A stretch of DNA of 64,000 nt, taken from Luteolibacter pohnpeiensis (lineage in GTDB: Bacteria; Verrucomicrobiota; Verrucomicrobiia; Verrucomicrobiales; Akkermansiaceae). This document shows, one piece after another, positions 1-8,454 of this stretch (positions within the stretch are counted from its first letter, which is position 1; the number at the start of each line of letters is the position of its first letter). The DNA is taken from contig NZ_JAENIJ010000007.1 in assembly GCF_016595435.1 (NCBI RefSeq), positions 62,001 to 126,000 on the forward strand, written 5' to 3'. Below the pieces are notes generated by a model. The model was not told where the DNA came from, did no database searches, and saw only the letters and a program-made list of their open reading frames with translations. Position numbers and translations under genes: made by a program.

Positions 1-330
1 CTTTCGATCTACCACGTCCTTAATGGTTGAGCTAGTATTAACGATCAGGAGCGTCCCTCCTTTGGTTGGTAAAGCCAACTTCGAGCCATCCGGTGAGATC
101 AGCCGTTCGAGAGGCACTTCTTGTATAACCAGAGAGGCACGGCTGCTTCCGTCAAAAAATTCAAGCGTTGCATTGCCAGTTCCATCAGTGCTCTTGTGGA
201 TGAGCTTTAGAGTGAGCTTGCCAAAGTTCTGTGAACTCTCATTGCCAGTTGCGAACGAACACGATACCAACGCCGCAAGAAGTATGCTGGCCGTACCGAG
301 ACGCCGCCAAAAATCAAAGATCGTATTCAT
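1..330 (-). CDS. Secreted protein of unknown function, C-terminus beyond window
   Basis: The minus strand is open from an ATG at 330 to the window edge, giving 110 codons with no stop. The product begins MNTIFDFWRRLGTAS and continues with a hydrophobic stretch ending near LVSCSFA, which reads as a Sec signal peptide. A lipoprotein site at the Cys is possible but the lipobox is poor. The mature part (KLTLKLIHKSTDGTG, then FFDGSS) looks beta-rich and matches no family I know. An AGGA lies five bases before the ATG and supports this start. It is the third minus-strand reading frame in the patch, 80 bp after the secreted protein at 411-968, and may be cotranscribed with it. The C-terminus lies left of the window. 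Confidence 0.6.
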   Translation of the reverse strand, partial: MNTIFDFWRRLGTASILLAALVSCSFATGNESSQNFGKLTLKLIHKSTDGTGNATLEFFDGSSRASLVIQEVPLERLISPDGSKLALPTKGGTLLIVNTSSTIKDVVDRK

Positions 331-410
331 CGCATTCCTGGGGCTGGGCCAAGCTTGCAACATGAGACTACGCTTACGGCATTCATTAGGAGGGCATTTT
401 TTAGGGCCAT

Positions 411-968
411 TCATTCTATTTTGCTAATAATACTTGATCCAAAAGGATTAACAACTGAATCAACAGTCTCAACCTTAACTTCATTTTCATCCCTTTCTTT
501 CGAGTACAAGTTCCATTTACCAGTTAAGTCGCCCATCGAGACACACCGCCCTCTTGATGCGAATGAACTCGAGACAAAATCAAACCAAACTTCGTCACGA
601 GAATTAAATGCATAATGCTTACTTTCGTTAATCACACTCGCTCCACACGCAAAAAAAATTCTGTACAAAGGTGATTCTTCAGATCTTGATTCAGGATCCG
701 CCCTTAGAACAAGAACTCTTATTCTCGAAAGAGATATCATCTTCCCTGAGTCAACAATTAACGAATCTGGGACGATGTAAGTCTCTCCCCCCTTAGTGAA
801 CGAAATTTGGGCAAGACTCCCATTATTTTTCAGCTCAACTTGAAGTTTGATACCTAAATCCGAATTAGATATAATTGCAACATCAGAATCAACCTCGTGA
901 AGATCAGACGCCCATATCGGGGAAAATGTTAATCCCAAAACCAGCAAAAAACATAAAATATATTTCAT
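411..968 (-). CDS. Small secreted protein coupled to an RHS-type tail
   Basis: The 185-residue product starts with a clear signal peptide, MKYILCFLLVLGL to about IWA/SDL, so it is exported. I chose the ATG at 968 rather than an in-frame alternative start codon 30 bases upstream, because the signal peptide begins here and a GGAG Shine-Dalgarno lies seven bases before it. That ribosome site sits inside the last codons of the preceding reading frame (stop at 971-973), so the two genes are two bases apart and probably coupled in translation. The mature part is polar with two Cys and no recognised domain. The gene is clearly AT-richer than the rest of the window, which suggests transfer. Its position after an RHS-like C-terminus would suit a periplasmic immunity protein, but that is inference from position alone. 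Confidence 0.65.
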   Translation of the reverse strand: MKYILCFLLVLGLTFSPIWASDLHEVDSDVAIISNSDLGIKLQVELKNNGSLAQISFTKGGETYIVPDSLIVDSGKMISLSRIRVLVLRADPESRSEESPLYRIFFACGASVINESKHYAFNSRDEVWFDFVSSSFASRGRCVSMGDLTGKWNLYSKERDENEVKVETVDSVVNPFGSSIISKIE

Positions 969-970
969 TG

Positions 971-1404
971 TTAACTCCAATCTTCTATTTTGTCCCAATA
1001 TTGAGGTCTACGAAGCCGCTCCCCGAGCAATCTTCTCGCCCTATTTTCTTCCTTAACGGCTTCATCACCTCGGTCCCACAATTTTTGGGCTTTAGCTCCT
1101 TTAATGGAGTCAAGACTGATGCACGATTGAATACCTGTTTCCGCACCCGACGACCGATCCAATCGTAACTGAACGATAATTCCTGATATGACACACCTTG
1201 GCCAAGGGCGGTAGAAGTCGATGTCATCATGATGAGCTGATTTACAGTGTTCCATACATAGTTCCAGCGACTGTCTGATGTCAAGTTACCATTTGCATCG
1301 TGTCCCAGGGAGGTAAATGGCAGACCTGATCTATTCATGACTGGCAATCTTACTACCCCGTCAGAAAGCGCAACGCTTTGCCAAACTGCTTGGATAAAAG
1401 TCAA
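971..1404 (-). pseudogene. RHS/YD-repeat protein remnant with C-terminal tail
   Basis: Two overlapping minus-strand frames together look like the end of an RHS protein. The frame 1404-985 encodes a YD-repeat-like segment (HDANGNLTSDSRWNYVWN, then FSYDWIGRRVRKQVFN). After about position 1130 that frame loses sense. The second frame, ending at 971, encodes a charged tail (KLWDRGDEAV, then PQYWDKIEDWS) that looks like a normal protein end. A single frameshift near 1120-1170 would join them. There is no RHS sequence upstream: a TGA lies at 1408-1410 and AT-rich DNA follows, so the usual body of well over a thousand residues is missing. The intact tail, with the next gene's ribosome site inside it, suggests recent decay or an orphan C-terminal cassette. 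Confidence 0.6.
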
Positions 1405-1470
1405 TTTTCACACTTCCTGCATCCAATAAATACATTTATACATTCTATTCATACCCATACATAAAAATCC

Positions 1471-2412
1471 ATGAATGTAAAACCAACCAAAACTATTTTT
1501 CATTTTCTAGTCGCATCAGGCATCGCGTTTTCAACTGGGGAGCTCAAGGGACAAGAAAAAACCCAGCAGGATACAAGCATTTCGGTTCACAAAAAGGCAA
1601 CAGAACTGGATGGGGTCAGAACTGACTTCAGAGAAGCCACGATCCGATCGACCAAGCCAGGTTACGTGCACCTATGGCACTACGTTGGTGACAAGCCCTT
1701 GGTTGCGCCCTTGGTCGCGGATGAGGATGGCAAGGGCTATCACAAAACCATCAGTTATTGGGCGCAAGACCTGAATGGAGGTGTTTTCAATTATCAGATT
1801 TCACCCGAAGGTGAAGAGACTCCACTTTCGGTGAAAGTAGAGCTTTGGAATCATCGGCATTTAAGTTACTCGGAATTTGTTGAAAACATCGATGCTACAG
1901 AAGATCCGTCAGGAGAAGTTCTGCGCGGCATCCCACTCGATCTTGTGCCGATGCAAGAGGGCGCATTGTTGCTGGCAATCACGGATGAACCAGACTTAAC
2001 ACAAAATGCGCCGTTTATGCTCAAGATTTGGAGACCAACATACGGCGAGCAATTACCCGCAGAATTGGTTTCGCAGCCGGTACAAATCGGCTATTTAATC
2101 ACCACCCCTGGCGAAGAAAACCAAAAAGTAAATCCACCTACAGGGCAAAAGTTGGGCCGAATCTCACAACGATCAGGCAAACTGATTGCACATCTGAACT
2201 ATCAATTGGGTTCGCATTCCGTTTATGATGGCGAGCTAACACTGGAACAGCCATTCCAATTTAACATATTCGCGTCTTTTGGTGCCATTTATCCTGTGGT
2301 CGGTGTGTTAACCACAGAAAGGGATTCGATGCCGTTTTTGATCGATCAAATGAAAAGCGATTTGGCTGGCACCAAGTGGGAAAAGCACCTCACAGGTGCC
2401 ACTAATGAATAA
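1471..2412 (+). CDS. Secreted protein of unknown function
   Basis: The 313-residue product has a plausible signal peptide (MNVKPTKTIFHFLVASG, cleavage around residue 25). The rest is soluble and probably beta-rich. I recognise no family. Phrases such as GYVHLWHYVGDKPLV and SYWAQDLNGGVFNYQ show no catalytic motif. No strong Shine-Dalgarno precedes the ATG (upstream bases are ataaaaatcc), so the start is likely but not certain. It stands alone on the plus strand after the AT-rich patch and converges with the GxGYxYP gene, with 22 bp between the stops. Its base composition is nearer to the core genes than to the patch on its left. Confidence 0.7.
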   Translation: MNVKPTKTIFHFLVASGIAFSTGELKGQEKTQQDTSISVHKKATELDGVRTDFREATIRSTKPGYVHLWHYVGDKPLVAPLVADEDGKGYHKTISYWAQDLNGGVFNYQISPEGEETPLSVKVELWNHRHLSYSEFVENIDATEDPSGEVLRGIPLDLVPMQEGALLLAITDEPDLTQNAPFMLKIWRPTYGEQLPAELVSQPVQIGYLITTPGEENQKVNPPTGQKLGRISQRSGKLIAHLNYQLGSHSVYDGELTLEQPFQFNIFASFGAIYPVVGVLTTERDSMPFLIDQMKSDLAGTKWEKHLTGATNE

Positions 2413-2434
2413 CAAGCAAAGGCTATTTAAATTT

Positions 2435-4561
2435 TCAGTGTCCAAAAACTTCGAGTTCCGCAACCCTGGCGGTTGAGTCCTTACCCGAATCGTAAATCGT
2501 GACTTTAAGGTATCTGGCATTCACTGGAGCGAACTCGATATCAGTCACATCAGCCGTGTTCGCCTTTTGAGCGTCGACTGTTGTCCAGATATTCCCATCC
2601 AGACTGGTTTGCACCATGAACGCTTTGGTATTCAGATTCTTCGCCAAACCAGCAGCACCTGCATGCCGGATGACGTAGCGGCTGATCACATGTGGTTTTT
2701 GAAAATCGAGGCCGATCCATGGCTTATCGACACCTTTTGAAGTCCACATCGTGTCTACGGTGCCATCCATGATCCCGTTGACATCCTTGGTATCACTGCT
2801 GGTCCGAATCTGCGTGTTGGCATCCAAACACAAATTGTAGGGAATCCCCCCTGCCTCATTCGATAAATTGAAATAGTGATCCGCTCTCACAAACTCCACT
2901 TTATCCGGAAATTCTTCGTTCAAACGATCGTGCAATTGGATCAGTTTTTGCAAACTAAGATCTCCCCAAACATCCGCCTGATAAGCGATGAACTTTGGAG
3001 ATTTGCCATCCCAACGTTGTATCTCCTGATGAATGGAGCCGGAAATATGATCGTAAGATCCGGCATAAGGAATTTTCAGTTTATCAAATAAGACCCGGCG
3101 ATTGGTAACTCCACCCTCTACCGATGGCACATCTTTGAAATTCTGAACCGTTGCCCCATACAAGCTTCGGCAAAAGGTTTCATAAGAATCACGCTGCATC
3201 GTTGTGGCATCATCCCAGATGGTCGAGACCCGCAAGCCAGAGCGCTGCAGATAAGTTTCTGTTAGACGGGCGTAGCCATCCATGCGCTGCTTGTCCTTGA
3301 GGTAATCCCCCACTGGTGCTCCTGGTTCATTCAGGGTGTTGAATGGCATCATGTATCCCATGCCCGATGGGCCAGTCACAAAACAATCGAGTGGTGATGC
3401 CTGGCCATAGTAATAGTTCATGATGACTGGCGCGATATCCACCAGCCCTGGAGATATCGTCCAATTCAGAGGCATTTTTCCGCGAACATCCGCAGAGCGA
3501 TCCCAGTTCTTCCGCATCGCGTGCTGGGTGTATTGGATGTTATCTCCGTCGCTGATGAAAATGGCAATATAGACCTTATCCTTGAGTTCCGGCATTTTGG
3601 GAACCGGCGGAATTTTAATTTCGTGTGTCGTTCCAGCAAAGACACTCGCACTGATGAAGAAGTCCGCCGGCAATGTTCCGATGCCATATTCGGAAGCTGC
3701 CGTGATTCCGGATCGCTCGGTGGCATACCAACCCAGAGCGATCGATTCACCCGCCTTCATGTCATTGAAAAACTTGCCGAGCATTTTTCTTTCCTCGGGG
3801 ACCGTCGTATCCAGCCATACCACCGCGGCGCCAGCCGCACTTGCGATATCCCGAGTGTGGAAATAGTCCCCTCCTCCTTTCCGATCCAACGGCTTGGCGC
3901 TTACTATCAACCGTTTTTCACATTTCGGCCAATAGTGCTGATAGAGATATTCATAAATCTCAACTGTGGATTTCAAATCGAGCTTTGTTAGATCCTCAAC
4001 AACCTTGAAGCGGATGCCATGATTCTTCAGATCGTCGTATACAACCTGCGTCACAGGTATGGCATTCATCACTGCAGCGGCCGTACCTGCCAAATTCCGG
4101 TAGTGAGGATTCAAATTGGGATCGTAGAGAACCACGCCTGCAATTTCCCGCTTATACTTATCGACGAGATCGAGCTTCGTATTGCGATCATACTTCGGAT
4201 CCAACGCAAACCCGGCGGTATCCGGCCAGGTCTCGGGTTTTTCTTCCGCTCTGGCATCGAACAGATAGATCCGCGGTTGCTTTTTATTCACCTGCCCTTG
4301 CAAGGCGGAAAAGGTGATCAATTCATCCCGGGAAAGATCCTGGGCAGCGATCGCATCGAGTGATTTGGCAGGTGTCGCGAAAATCGGAATCGCCTGCCCG
4401 ACTGGCCAGGAGAGGCCCTCGGATGCTTGTCGAACTTCAGGGTAATCCACATGACGGCTTTTCCCTTCCGGCAAGGGTGCGGCACGTGCGACCCAGATAG
4501 CCCCCGCAATCACTTGCACGGCCAAATTGGCCAGCAACCGGTTGATTTTCAAATGATCCAT
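2435..4561 (-). CDS. GxGYxYP-family putative glycoside hydrolase with discoidin domain
   Basis: From the ATG at 4561 the product is about 708 residues. A frame extends to 4651, but the hydrophobic N-terminus after MDHLKINRL favours the later start. The central region contains GPSGMGYMMP near residue 400, a variant of the GxGYxYP signature of a family proposed to be glycoside hydrolases. An Asp-rich stretch (FISDGDNIQYTQ) precedes it. The last 130 or so residues form an F5/8 type C (discoidin) carbohydrate-binding fold, with the usual DGTVDTMWTS and WIGLDFQ start and ARYLKV near the end. It is probably exported and polysaccharide-directed; no activity can be assigned. It is divergent from polX and has no carbohydrate-utilisation neighbours. 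Confidence 0.85.
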   Translation of the reverse strand: MDHLKINRLLANLAVQVIAGAIWVARAAPLPEGKSRHVDYPEVRQASEGLSWPVGQAIPIFATPAKSLDAIAAQDLSRDELITFSALQGQVNKKQPRIYLFDARAEEKPETWPDTAGFALDPKYDRNTKLDLVDKYKREIAGVVLYDPNLNPHYRNLAGTAAAVMNAIPVTQVVYDDLKNHGIRFKVVEDLTKLDLKSTVEIYEYLYQHYWPKCEKRLIVSAKPLDRKGGGDYFHTRDIASAAGAAVVWLDTTVPEERKMLGKFFNDMKAGESIALGWYATERSGITAASEYGIGTLPADFFISASVFAGTTHEIKIPPVPKMPELKDKVYIAIFISDGDNIQYTQHAMRKNWDRSADVRGKMPLNWTISPGLVDIAPVIMNYYYGQASPLDCFVTGPSGMGYMMPFNTLNEPGAPVGDYLKDKQRMDGYARLTETYLQRSGLRVSTIWDDATTMQRDSYETFCRSLYGATVQNFKDVPSVEGGVTNRRVLFDKLKIPYAGSYDHISGSIHQEIQRWDGKSPKFIAYQADVWGDLSLQKLIQLHDRLNEEFPDKVEFVRADHYFNLSNEAGGIPYNLCLDANTQIRTSSDTKDVNGIMDGTVDTMWTSKGVDKPWIGLDFQKPHVISRYVIRHAGAAGLAKNLNTKAFMVQTSLDGNIWTTVDAQKANTADVTDIEFAPVNARYLKVTIYDSGKDSTARVAELEVFGH

Positions 4562-4665
4562 CCCTAAAAACTGCACGGCCGCGATACGGACGGTTAGAAA
4601 TTCAACTTTCAGCTGATTTTCTGATTTCCCTTCACTTCCCAAAGTGCCCATTTCATGCTCCGCGC

Positions 4666-6393
4666 ATGACTCGTGAGACGCTGGCCGGGACTCTGGAAGA
4701 GATCGCTCTTTTGCTGGAGCTGAAAGGCGAAAATCCGTTCAAAATCCGTGCTTATCGCCAAGGCGCGGAGGCCGTTCTGAACTATGACGGTGACATCGTC
4801 GCCAAAGCGACGGCAGATGATTTGAAAGACATCAAAGGCATTGGCGAGGCACTGCGTGAAAAGCTGCACGAGCTGGCATCCACGGGTGTTTTGAAATTCC
4901 ATCAGGATTTGCGATCTCAATTCCCGGAGGGGCTGTTTGAACTCTTCGATGTGCAGGGCTTGGGCCCAAAGAAAGTGAAGGCACTTCACGAATCGTTGGG
5001 CATCGGATCGATTGCAGATCTGAAACAAGCCTGTGAAGCAGGCAAAGTCGCCGAGCTCGCCGGTTTTGGTGCCAAAACCCAGGTCAAGATTCTGGAAGCA
5101 TTGGCATTGCGTGAAAGCTTCGCCGATCGCTTCTTACTGGGAATGGTAACGCCCGTGGTGGAAACGATTCTCGAAACCCTGCGGCAGCATCCCGATGTTT
5201 CGCGCAGTGCAGTTGCCGGGTCCTACCGCCGCGCCAAGGAAACGGTGCACGATCTCGATTTCCTCGTCGCCACCAAGGAGCCGGCCCAGGTTTGCAAAGA
5301 CTTCACCCTGTTACCGGAAGTGAAATCCATCATTGCCTGCGGCGAAACCAAAGCATCGGTGCGACTCAATGACGGCATTCAGTGTGATCTGCGCGCCGTC
5401 TCGAACGAGCAATTCCCTTTCGCCCTGCAGTATTTTTCGGGGTCGAAAGAGCACAACGTCGCATTGCGCTCCCTGGCCCTGAAGCAGGGGCTTTCCCTGA
5501 ATGAATATGGATTTACCGGTGACACCTCGGAACTTCCGCCGATTCACGAGGAAAAGGACATTTATGCTGCGCTGGGCTTGGATTACATCGCGCCGGAAAT
5601 GCGGGAAAACCGTGGAGAAATCGAAGCCGCTGCGGAAAACCAGCTTCCGAAATTGATCGAGCTGGAGAACCTTCGCGGAACTTTTCACAGCCATACCACT
5701 GCGTCCGATGGCCACCACACCCTGGAAGAAATGGCGGAGGAAGCGATCGATCTCGGCCTGCAATATCTCGGGATTTCCGATCATTCAAAATCCTCGCCGC
5801 AGGCGAACGGACTGAATGAACAACGCCTGATGGCGCAAATCAAAGAGATCGCCGAACTCAACAAGGGTTACGAAAAATTCCGACTGTTGGCTGGTTCGGA
5901 AGTCGATATTTTAAAAGACGGATCGCTCGACTTCGACGACGAGTTGCTGATGCAGTTGGATTTCTGCGTGGCCTCGGTCCACGGCGTGTTCAATCTTTCC
6001 GAAGATGAAATGACTCGGCGAATCTGCCGGGCGATGGAAAACGAGCATGTAACGATGCTCGGCCACGTCACCGGCCGGGTCCTGCTGAAGCGCGAACCCT
6101 ACCAGGTCGACCACGCGCGCATCATCGACTGCGCTGCGGAAACCCGGACCATCATTGAGCTCAATTGCAGCCCGAAGCGGATGGACATGGATTGGCGTTG
6201 GTGGAAGCGCGCGCGCGATAAAGGAGTGCTGTGTTCGATCAACCCGGATGCCCATTCGATTGCCCGATTGCACCACATTGGCCTCGGCGTCCGGATGGCG
6301 AAGAAAGGTTGGCTGCGGCGACAGGATGTCTTCAACACACGACCGCTGGAGGATGTGTTGAAGTTCCTCGCCACGCCCAAATCGAAACGCTGA
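4666..6393 (+). CDS. polX: DNA polymerase/3'-5' exonuclease PolX
   Basis: The 575-residue product has the full bacterial PolX layout. Residues 1-150 are the helix-hairpin-helix DNA-binding part, starting with ALLLELKGENPFKIRAYR. The family-X nucleotidyltransferase core follows, with GSYRRAKETVHDLDFLV near residue 185 supplying the paired metal-binding Asp residues. The PHP phosphoesterase domain runs from about residue 335 and shows FHSHTTASDG, ISDHS, GSEVDI, SVHGV and NPDAHS, so the metal ligands for 3'-5' exonuclease activity are present. Family members fill short gaps in base-excision repair and process damaged 3' ends. The length is typical and the ATG at 4666 begins the usual N-terminus. 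It is divergent from the GxGYxYP gene, and the next gene lies 41 bp downstream on the same strand. Confidence 0.95.
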   Translation: MTRETLAGTLEEIALLLELKGENPFKIRAYRQGAEAVLNYDGDIVAKATADDLKDIKGIGEALREKLHELASTGVLKFHQDLRSQFPEGLFELFDVQGLGPKKVKALHESLGIGSIADLKQACEAGKVAELAGFGAKTQVKILEALALRESFADRFLLGMVTPVVETILETLRQHPDVSRSAVAGSYRRAKETVHDLDFLVATKEPAQVCKDFTLLPEVKSIIACGETKASVRLNDGIQCDLRAVSNEQFPFALQYFSGSKEHNVALRSLALKQGLSLNEYGFTGDTSELPPIHEEKDIYAALGLDYIAPEMRENRGEIEAAAENQLPKLIELENLRGTFHSHTTASDGHHTLEEMAEEAIDLGLQYLGISDHSKSSPQANGLNEQRLMAQIKEIAELNKGYEKFRLLAGSEVDILKDGSLDFDDELLMQLDFCVASVHGVFNLSEDEMTRRICRAMENEHVTMLGHVTGRVLLKREPYQVDHARIIDCAAETRTIIELNCSPKRMDMDWRWWKRARDKGVLCSINPDAHSIARLHHIGLGVRMAKKGWLRRQDVFNTRPLEDVLKFLATPKSKR

Positions 6394-6434
6394 GCCAAAG
6401 ACATTTTCTTCAATTTTACAAAATCAACACCTCA

Positions 6435-6890
6435 ATGAAATCCGCCGAACCTTCAGAGAATCAATCCAAACTCAGTGCTGTCGTCGCCCGATATGTGGAC
6501 TCGCGCGATGGCTATGCCCACGCGGCGAAGTTGGTGGACGAAACCGATCTCTCAACGGCTTTCGTCGAGATTTCGAAAAAGCGTGCGGCGGTTGCCAAGA
6601 AACTGACCGCGCTGGTCACCACCGATCAGGATTCCCCGAGCGAAGCGAACGGGACTCTGGAAGGCGCAGCGCATCGTTGGTGGATGGGCGTCCGTGAAAG
6701 CATGTCATCCGAGGAATTGCATGCGATTTTGAGCGAATGCGTGCGCGGCGAAAAAGTTCTCGCCGGTGCGTTGGAAGACGCGATCAAGTCGGAGGACATG
6801 AATGATGAAACCCGCAGCTTGATGACGGCGGCGCTGGCGGACGTTCAAATGGCGATCGAACACTTCAAGTTCTCTGGAGTGGAATCCTGA
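6435..6890 (+). CDS. PA2169/DUF2383-type four-helix-bundle protein
   Basis: The 151-residue product is almost entirely helical. Its pattern (RYVDSRDGYAHAAKLV, EISKKRAAVAKKL, LEGAAHRWWMGVRE, and a C-terminal helix with ALADVQMAIEHFK) fits the PA2169/DUF2383 ferritin-like four-helix-bundle family. Such proteins are often stress-linked and their function is unknown. I set the start at ATG 6435, where the family-like sequence begins; the frame runs further upstream but overlaps the end of polX. The gene follows polX by 41 bp and may share its transcript. It converges with the S41 protease gene, 14 bp separating the stops. Confidence 0.8.
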   Translation: MKSAEPSENQSKLSAVVARYVDSRDGYAHAAKLVDETDLSTAFVEISKKRAAVAKKLTALVTTDQDSPSEANGTLEGAAHRWWMGVRESMSSEELHAILSECVRGEKVLAGALEDAIKSEDMNDETRSLMTAALADVQMAIEHFKFSGVES

Positions 6891-6904
6891 ACGGCGCCGA
6901 AATT

Positions 6905-8110
6905 TCATTTTTCGGCGGTCTCGATCGCTTTCTCCAGGGTTTTGTCGTGCCAGGCTGTAATCCGTGTGCGAACCTCCGGTGGGAGCGAATCCAGACGGCA
7001 CCAATTTTCGAAATTCTCCCGATCTTCGGTGGTGATTTCCACCGGAATGTCGGGCGTAATTCCCACGCCATGTGGCGTTCTTCCTGAGGGCGTGTGGTAG
7101 GTGGCGATGGTGAGCCGTAACGCGGTGCCACCGCCCATCGGGATGATGTTTTGAACCGATCCCTTGCCGTAACTCACTTCGCCAACAATGGTGGCACGTT
7201 TCAGATCCTGCAATGCCCCAGCCGTCAGTTCGGAAGCCGAGGCGGACATGCGATCGATCATCACAGTCACCGGGTATTCCCGTTTCCGGCGTTGGCGTTC
7301 CGGGGTTTTCATTGGCTCGCCCATTTCGCCATCGCGCCCGCGTGTGGTAACGACCGCCGTGTTGGGTGGTAGCAGCAAACCCAGAATTTTCACGGTTTCG
7401 TGCAAATCCCCGCCTCCGTTGCCGCGCAGATCCAGAATCAGCGAAGTCATCCCCTTGTCTTCCAGTTCATCCAGCGCGGCCTCCATTTCGCGAGCGGAAG
7501 TCGCTCCGAATCTGGCAAGACGGACGTAGCCAAGATGCTTTTCATCGTTGAGAATTTTGGCCTCGGTTACGGACTGCTGCTCGATGTAGCGGTGAGTTAA
7601 TGCCACCTCGACGGGTCTCGGCTCGTTGACCGGCTTGATTTTGAGATGGGTCACCTCACCGGCCTGGCGATGCAGACTGGCTAGCAGGTCGCCAAATTCC
7701 GCTCCTTTTGTAGGCTGACCATCAATGCTCAAGAGCGAGCTTCCCGGCAAAACCTTTGCCTGAGCAGCAGGTCCGAGTGGAGCCACGGCCGCGATGTAGG
7801 GGCCATCATCGCGTAGCCCGAGCGAGAGCCCGATGGACGGCACCTCCGTGTCCAGGTCTGTCATTCGCGCCATTTCCGGGTGAATGAAGGACGAATGCGG
7901 ATCGAGACTAGCCAGCATGCCCTCTAGCGCGTGGTTCACCAGACGATCATAGGCCAGCTTATCGACATCCGGGTGCCTGGCGCGGACGGTTTCAAGAACC
8001 TGCACAAAGCGCTCAATCGCTGGGTAAGCAGCCTCGTCTGGATCGGGAAGTCCGGTGGATTCACCGCGAGCGATCAGGCACATTGCGGCAAACAGGCAGA
8101 GCAGTCTCAT
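6905..8110 (-). CDS. S41 family C-terminal processing peptidase (CtpA-like)
   Basis: From ATG 8110 the product is 401 residues and begins with the signal peptide MRLLCLFAAMCLIARG. A longer frame to 8128 exists but the signal peptide favours the later start. After an N-terminal helical part, a PDZ domain covers roughly residues 85-170 (VLPGSSLLSIDGQPTKG). The S41 core follows: LDLRGNGGGDL, the Ser nucleophile in SASASELTAG near residue 287, and the partner Lys in SYGKGSVQ about 25 residues later. Both catalytic residues are therefore intact. Such enzymes trim or degrade periplasmic proteins from the C-terminus. At 401 residues it is a short, CtpA-type member rather than a long Prc. Confidence 0.92.
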   Translation of the reverse strand: MRLLCLFAAMCLIARGESTGLPDPDEAAYPAIERFVQVLETVRARHPDVDKLAYDRLVNHALEGMLASLDPHSSFIHPEMARMTDLDTEVPSIGLSLGLRDDGPYIAAVAPLGPAAQAKVLPGSSLLSIDGQPTKGAEFGDLLASLHRQAGEVTHLKIKPVNEPRPVEVALTHRYIEQQSVTEAKILNDEKHLGYVRLARFGATSAREMEAALDELEDKGMTSLILDLRGNGGGDLHETVKILGLLLPPNTAVVTTRGRDGEMGEPMKTPERQRRKREYPVTVMIDRMSASASELTAGALQDLKRATIVGEVSYGKGSVQNIIPMGGGTALRLTIATYHTPSGRTPHGVGITPDIPVEITTEDRENFENWCRLDSLPPEVRTRITAWHDKTLEKAIETAEK

Positions 8111-8454
8111 GGACGGGATTGTTAGCACTGGCGCTGCTGTCTGACAGGCAAAATCTCGTGCTGAAAATCATCAGTCGATTTGTCGGAATTTTGTTTGCGG
8201 CGGAGCGGTCCTCTCCTATGGTCACCGCCGACTGCTGTGTGCGTTCGATTTTGGCAGCTAGCCCGAACCGATATGAATAGACAGGGGCCATTCATCCGGC
8301 GAAAAAGGTCACGCCTTTATAGGAAGACCGACTTAAACTGGACGGCCCCACCTGTTGAGCTTACGGAACGTGGCTCATAGCGCCAAGAACGGCACAGCGG
8401 TTTCTCTTTTTTTGCAGGATTGCTTTCCGGGGAAATTCCCCGAATCTGATCGGG
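8111..8454. other. Divergent intergenic region without recognised gene
   Basis: These 344 bp separate the S41 protease (minus) from the 885-residue secreted protein (plus), so they should hold two promoters. No reading frame here looks like a real protein. I see no tRNA-like fold and no repeat. A poly-T tract (ttctctttttttgcagg) lies about 45 bases before the plus-strand ATG, followed by the short inverted repeat ggggaaattcccc. Nothing more can be supported. Confidence 0.4.

Noticed and set aside
1405-1470. AT-rich tandem-like tacatt/atacat words before the 313-codon gene
   Set aside because: Copies are too short and degenerate to call a repeat array; low complexity explains them.
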